NCBI GenBank assembly: GCA_964559175.1
Contig: CAZLGT010000021.1
Location: 3,147-67,146, forward strand
DNA from: Mariniphaga sp964559175
Lineage (GTDB): Bacteria > Bacteroidota > Bacteroidia > Bacteroidales > Prolixibacteraceae
Direction of reading: 5' to 3'
Length of the DNA stretch: 64,000 nucleotides
The number at the start of each line of letters is the position of its first letter. The first letter of the stretch is position 1. The notes under the pieces were generated by a model. The model did not search any database. It was given only the letters and a program-made list of their open reading frames with translations, and had not been told where the DNA came from. Shown piece by piece: positions 60,016 to 64,000 of this stretch. A program made the translations under genes and the position numbers.

Positions 60016-61105
60016 ATGATTTTAAAAGACCAGGTAAAAGACCTCCTGGAGCGCCGGGATGCGCTGAGGAGGCATCTTTGACTACGATGCAAAGTTACTG
60101 CAGCTAAAAGAAGAAGAACTCAAAACACAGGATCCTGAATTTTGGTCGAACCCGAAAGAGGCCGAAGCCCAGATGAAAAACATCAAGTCGATAAAAGACT
60201 GGACAAAAGCTTTTGACGATGTAAACAGGGCGGTTGAAGACTTTGAAGTGCTTTATGATTTTTTTGAAGAAGATGAAGCATCAGAAAAGGAAGTGGACAA
60301 AGCCTACAATTCAGCTGTCCGAAAAGTGGAAGCACTCGAAACCAAAAACATGCTGCGTAATGAAGAGGACAAACTCAGTGCAGTACTGAAGATAAATGCC
60401 GGCGCCGGCGGTACCGAAAGCAACGACTGGGCTGAAATGCTTTTTCGAATGTACACCCGCTGGTGCGAAGACAAAGGCTACAAAGTAAAAATTGATAACA
60501 TGCAACCCGGCGACGAAGCCGGAATAAAAAGCTGCATATTGGAAGTGGAAGGCGATTTTGCCTATGGCTACCTGAAAAGTGAAAACGGTGTGCACCGCCT
60601 GGTACGCCTTTCTCCATTCAACGCCCAAAACAAACGAATGACCTCGTTTACATCGGTTTATGTGGCGCCGCTGGTGGACGACACCATCGAAATCGAAATC
60701 AATCCGGCAGACATTACCTGGGATACTTTCCGAAGCGGTGGCGCCGGCGGACAGAACGTGAATAAAGTGGAAACCGGGGTGCGGTTACACCACGCTCCCA
60801 CAGGAATTGTGATTGAAAACACCGAAAGCCGCTCGCAGGGAGGGAACAAAGAAAACGCACTTCGTTTGCTGAAATCGCAACTTTACGAGATGGAACTCCG
60901 GAAACGCCGCGAAAAAACAAATGAAATCGAATCGCAGAAAAAGAAAATCGAATGGGGTTCGCAAATTCGTTCTTACGTGCTGCAACCTTACAAAATGGTG
61001 AAAGACCTGCGCACCAGCTATGAAACCGGAAATGTGGATGCCGTGCTCGATGGCGAACTCGACGGACTGATAAAAGCCTACCTCATGGAATTTGGCGGTC
61101 AGTAA
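60016..61105 (+). CDS. prfB: Peptide chain release factor 2, with programmed +1 frameshift
   Basis: Recognises UGA and UAA stop codons and triggers peptide release. Translation starts at ATG 60016, runs 21 codons to CTT, then meets an in-frame TGA at 60079-60081. After a +1 shift, the frame continues from 60080 to 61105, giving a 362-residue protein. The GGQ catalytic loop (GGAGGQNVNKVETG) and the SPF anticodon-like motif (LSPFNAQ) are intact. The short shift window is autoregulatory: low RF2 favours shifting. Neighbour abiE reads divergently. Confidence 0.96.
60067..60085 (+). other. RF2 programmed frameshift site
   Basis: AGGAGG (internal Shine-Dalgarno) is followed 3 nt later by CTT-TGA-C, identical in layout to the classic prfB site. 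The slip is CTT to TTT, with Leu-tRNA moving onto TTT. Confidence 0.95.
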
Positions 61106-61117
61106 TTGCCGGAAATA

Positions 61118-61148
61118 TTTGCCGGTCAGCTTTCTTTTCCTATTTTTA
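61118..61148 (+). promoter_or_regulatory. Promoter of the ppk-arsC gene
   Basis: -33 TTTG (61118-61121), 19-nt spacer, -7 TATTTTTA (61141-61148; one mismatch). Confidence 0.5.
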
Positions 61149-61204
61149 GGAAGGAATCACAAAAGCAAAAACTGAAGCGTTTGCTTTTTTAAAAGTTGTC
61201 TGGT

Positions 61205-63607
61205 ATGTATTCGAATGAAAATTTTATAAACCGCGAAATAAGCTGGTTGTCGTTCAACGAACGGGTGCTGCAGGAGGCAGAAGACCCCAACACCCCGCTG
61301 TTTGAACGCATTCGTTTTATCGGGATTTTTTCCAATAACCTCGACGAGTTTTTCCGTGTGCGGGTAGCTACAGTGCGCCGGATGGTGGACATCGGAAAAG
61401 ATGAGGAAAACCTGTTGGGAAACCTCACTCCGCCCGAGCTGCACGAAAAAATTCAGGATATTGTTTCTGCCCAGCAGGAAAAAGTCCAGCAGATTTTTCA
61501 GGATATTCTTGTCGAACTGAATCAAAACAACATATTCATTGTCAGTGAGAAGGACCTGAACCACAAGCAGGGCATTTTTGTGAAAAAATATTTTTACGAA
61601 AAAGTGTTGCCCAACCTGGTGCCCATCATGCTCAGCAAAAAGAACAAGTTTCCCTATTTGCGCGACCGGTCGGTTTACCTGGCCGTGAAGCTGATGAAAA
61701 AAGCTGACCCTTCGGATTTTGCCTACTCGCTCATTCGTATTCCGGGCAGATCGGTTCCGCGGTTTCTGGTGTTGCCCAAAGAGCGCAAAAAAACTTTCGT
61801 AATGCTGCTCGACGACGTCATCCGTTACTGCTTCGACGACCTGTTCTTCTACTTCGATTACGACATGTACGAAGCCTACACCATTAAAATTACACGCGAT
61901 GCCGAGCTGGACATCGACGACGACATTTCCAAAAGCTTCATCGAAAAAATGGCCAGCAGCCTGAAAAAGCGCAAAAAGGGCAAACCGGTGCGGCTGATTT
62001 TCGACCGTGAAATTCCGCAGGATATGCTCGACTTCATTCTAAAAAAAATGAAACTCGACAACGAGGAAAATGCAGTGCCCGGTGGTCGTTACCACAACCA
62101 CAAGGATTTTATGAATTTCCCGGAAATAGGGAAAAAGCGGCACTATTATACCAAACTTCCCCCGTTTACGCACAAGGATTTGCCCATGCACACCAGTATT
62201 TTGCGGGTTTTGCGCAAAAAGGATGTAATGCTGCATTATCCTTACCAAACGTTCAACCATTTTATCGACTTTCTGCGCGAGGCGGCCATCGACCCGCAGG
62301 TGAAGGAGATTGGCATTACCATTTACCGTGTGGCGCCAGGAAGCCGGGTGGTGAATGCCTTGCTGAACGCTGTCCGGAATGGTAAAACGGTAACTGTGGT
62401 AATTGAACTGCAGGCCCGGTTCGATGAGGAGGCCAACATCATGTGGTCGAACAAGCTGCAGGAGGAAGGCGCCGATGTAATTAACGGCGTTCCGGGAATG
62501 AAAGTGCACAGCAAACTGGCCTGGGCAAAACGGCTTGAAGAAGGAAAATACCGAAACTACGCCTACATTGGTACCGGAAATTTTCACGAGGGAACTGCCC
62601 GCGTTTATGCCGACGACGGACTATTGACCGCCGACCCGCGTTTGGCAGACGAGGTGGAAAAAGTGTTTGGATTTTTTAAACAGAATTACCGCCACTACAA
62701 CTACAAACACCTGGTGGTCAGTCCGTTCTTTATGCGCGATATTTTTTCGGAACACATCGGGCGCGAAATTGAACTGGCCAAAGCAGGCGAAAAATCCTGG
62801 ATGATTCTAAAAATGAACAGCCTGATTGACCCGGGTATGATGAAACAATTGTACCGGGCGGCAAAAGCAGGTGTGAAAATCGAACTTATTGTACGGGGAA
62901 TTTTCGGGTTGCAGCTCGACAAGAAAAAATTCAGGGAAAACATAACCGCTGTTAGCATTGTGGACAAATACCTGGAACACTCGCGCATCTTTCTGTTTGG
63001 CAACGGCGGCGACGAAAAAATGTACATTTCATCGGCCGACTGGATGCCACGTAACCTGAACCGCCGCATTGAAGTGGCTTGCCCAATTTACGATGAAGGT
63101 ATTCGCGAAGAATTGAAGGAAATGCTGAAAATTCAGTTGCGCGACAACACCAAAGCACGTATCCTCGACCCGGAGTTACAAAACAACTACAACAAACAGA
63201 ATCTGGAAGCTACTTTCCGGGCACAGGAAGATTATTACAAATATATTAAACATAAACATCATATTGTGATGAAAGTTTATCATAATCCGCGTTGCGCCAA
63301 AAGCCGCGCCGGTTTAAAATACCTGGAAGAAAAAGGGTACGACCTTGAAATTGTGAAGTACCTGAATGATGGTTTATCGGAAAATGAACTGAAAGAGGTG
63401 ATTGCCAAAACCGGGAAAAAACCGGTGGAGTTTGTACGTACACAGGAGCAGGAGTACAAAGAAAATTACAAAGACAAGGAACTTTCTGATGACGAATGGA
63501 TTAAAGCGCTGGTTGAAAACCCGAAATTGCTGCAGCGCCCCATTGTGGTCAACGGCGAGAAAGCGGTTCTGGCCGATCCGCCGGAAGCCGTGGAGGAGAT
63601 TATTTAG
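61205..63607 (+). CDS. ppk: Polyphosphate kinase 1 fused to ArsC-like reductase
   Basis: An 800-residue protein. Residues ~1-688 are a complete PPK1, which makes polyphosphate from ATP: N-domain NREISWLSFNERVLQEAEDP, the phosphohistidine loop GMKVHSKLAWAKR (~residue 434), and GTGNFHEGTARVYADDG. The last ~112 residues, starting MKVYHNPRCAKSRAGLKYLEEKG, are an ArsC/Spx-like thioredoxin-fold domain with a CxxS-type active site and LLQRPIVV. The third ArsC arginine is replaced by Asp-Pro-Pro. The internal ATG at 63269 could once have been a separate start. I take ATG 61205, three codons after a TTG. Confidence 0.93.
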   Translation: MYSNENFINREISWLSFNERVLQEAEDPNTPLFERIRFIGIFSNNLDEFFRVRVATVRRMVDIGKDEENLLGNLTPPELHEKIQDIVSAQQEKVQQIFQDILVELNQNNIFIVSEKDLNHKQGIFVKKYFYEKVLPNLVPIMLSKKNKFPYLRDRSVYLAVKLMKKADPSDFAYSLIRIPGRSVPRFLVLPKERKKTFVMLLDDVIRYCFDDLFFYFDYDMYEAYTIKITRDAELDIDDDISKSFIEKMASSLKKRKKGKPVRLIFDREIPQDMLDFILKKMKLDNEENAVPGGRYHNHKDFMNFPEIGKKRHYYTKLPPFTHKDLPMHTSILRVLRKKDVMLHYPYQTFNHFIDFLREAAIDPQVKEIGITIYRVAPGSRVVNALLNAVRNGKTVTVVIELQARFDEEANIMWSNKLQEEGADVINGVPGMKVHSKLAWAKRLEEGKYRNYAYIGTGNFHEGTARVYADDGLLTADPRLADEVEKVFGFFKQNYRHYNYKHLVVSPFFMRDIFSEHIGREIELAKAGEKSWMILKMNSLIDPGMMKQLYRAAKAGVKIELIVRGIFGLQLDKKKFRENITAVSIVDKYLEHSRIFLFGNGGDEKMYISSADWMPRNLNRRIEVACPIYDEGIREELKEMLKIQLRDNTKARILDPELQNNYNKQNLEATFRAQEDYYKYIKHKHHIVMKVYHNPRCAKSRAGLKYLEEKGYDLEIVKYLNDGLSENELKEVIAKTGKKPVEFVRTQEQEYKENYKDKELSDDEWIKALVENPKLLQRPIVVNGEKAVLADPPEAVEEII

Positions 63608-63649
63608 TGCCTGAAATAACATCATTGCATCTTTCGCACAAAAAAGTTC

Positions 63650-63720
63650 TCCCGCAGATTGCGCTGATTTTCGCAGAAAAATCAAATTAAAATCTGCGTT
63701 TATCCGCGCAATCTGCGGGA
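63650..63720. repeat. 71-bp palindromic repeat with perfect 15-bp arms
   Basis: TCCCGCAGATTGCGC (63650-63664) and GCGCAATCTGCGGGA (63706-63720) are exact reverse complements. The interior holds further arms, CGCAGA/TCTGCG and TGATTTT/AAAATCA. It looks like a dispersed non-coding element. Confidence 0.85.
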
Positions 63721-63740
63721 ACACAATCTTTGGGTCAGAA

Positions 63741-63977
63741 TCAATTTAGTTGATATTCAACTGCCTTTGCAGCGTTTTTGGCGGCATTCAAGGCATAAAC
63801 AGCTCGGGTACACGCGCGGAATGCTATCGAGGTGGCGCAGCGCAGTGGCCGTATCATTTTTTTCCAGCAGCGACTGGGCCAGGTTCAACTTCACCCTGGC
63901 TTTGTCTTCATCGGAAGGGCCACAGGTGAAAAAATCAACCCGGCAACCAAAACAGTTATATAAATGGTAAACTTCAT
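63741..63977 (-). pseudogene. Broken small lipoprotein gene (two frameshifts)
   Basis: From ATG 63977 the three frames in turn read MKFTIYITVLVAGLIF, then FTCGPSDEDKARVKLNLAQSLL and the TPR-like EKNDTATALRHLDSIPRVYP, then RAVYALNAAKNAAKAVEYQLN and stop. Restoring one base in the six-T run and one near TACCCGAGC gives a single ~78-residue lipoprotein with lipobox FFTC and a short helical-repeat. Both breaks are single-base losses at simple sequence, so real decay or base-calling errors are possible. Confidence 0.55.
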
Positions 63978-64000
63978 GGTATCGTTGTTTTGTGCAAAAT

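Noticed and set aside
61137..61152. TTCCTA/TAGGAA hairpin after prfB as a terminator
   Set aside because: Short stem without a following T-tract, and the loop overlaps a likely -7 box for ppk.
1..64000. CRISPR arrays, prophage, transposases or integrases
   Set aside because: No regularly spaced short repeats with unique spacers, no phage structural genes and no transposase or integrase motifs were seen. The repeats found are palindromic spacer elements and one coding tandem repeat.

Overview
This window looks like a chromosomal segment from a Bacteroidota bacterium. The mix of genes suggests an environmental Bacteroidia lineage such as Marinilabiliales or Prolixibacteraceae, although I cannot place it below phylum with confidence. 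The evidence is: many promoters with the Bacteroidota -7 box TAnnTTTG; Bacteroidota-typical families (DUF5687 permease, DUF3109, the GNAT-nitrilase fusion, the DUF151-UVR nuclease, the OMP_b-brl_3-type receptor, a C-terminal FlgD/gliding-motility-like module); and the gene orders nadB-nadC-coaX-OMP-TPR-lptC and rplU-rpmA-(insert)-serS.

Layout. Bases 1-5.7 kb are accessory in character and lie entirely on the minus strand: a patatin lipase coupled to a PIN/DUF6364 toxin-antitoxin pair, a DJ-1/DUF3795 pair, a protein fusing a restriction-endonuclease-like domain to an ImmA/IrrE metallopeptidase, a small orphan ORF, and an AAA/DUF4143 ATPase. From 6 to 26.7 kb is a plus-strand housekeeping run: mfd, a tripartite RND efflux operon, a cupin, NAD synthesis (nadB, nadC), coaX, an outer-membrane protein, a TPR protein, lptC, ppiD, gpmI and DUF3109. 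From 26.7 to 34.3 kb come a TonB-receptor-like barrel protein, a secreted protein with an unusual promoter region, a metal-binding lipoprotein, a second lipoprotein, a CNT nucleoside transporter and a bifunctional nuclease. From 34.5 to 37.8 kb is rplU-rpmA-serS, with a toxin-antitoxin-like pair inserted before serS; L27 carries a long C-terminal HhH extension. From 37.8 to 46.5 kb are CHAD, a pseudouridine synthase, AIM24, dGTPase, a SprT-like metalloprotease, an orphan protein, an HlyD-TolC pair and tRNA-Ala(GGC). From 46.8 to 53.9 kb are a TonB protein, HflX, the GNAT-nitrilase, aspartate-semialdehyde dehydrogenase and a large lamin-tail surface protein. From 54.1 to 58.6 kb is a PadR-regulated ABC export cassette, then a small barrel protein and recX. 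From 58.6 to 64 kb are an AbiE-type toxin-antitoxin pair divergent from prfB (which has the programmed +1 frameshift), a PPK1-ArsC fusion, a palindromic repeat and a broken lipoprotein gene.

How it works together. The window mixes core envelope biogenesis (lptC, ppiD, barrel proteins, RND and ABC exporters, TonB) and translation functions with small mobile or defence-like modules (PIN/DUF6364, UPF0175/DUF3368, AbiEi/AbiEii, endonuclease-ImmA, AAA/DUF4143) placed between housekeeping operons. No phage, transposase, integrase or CRISPR array was seen. The items most worth a second look are the endonuclease-ImmA/IrrE fusion and its neighbours, the PPK1-ArsC fusion, the HhH-tailed L27, a tRNA relic joined to a palindromic repeat, and paired operator-like palindromes upstream of the AbiE pair, the 29.5-kb secreted protein and the HlyD operon.
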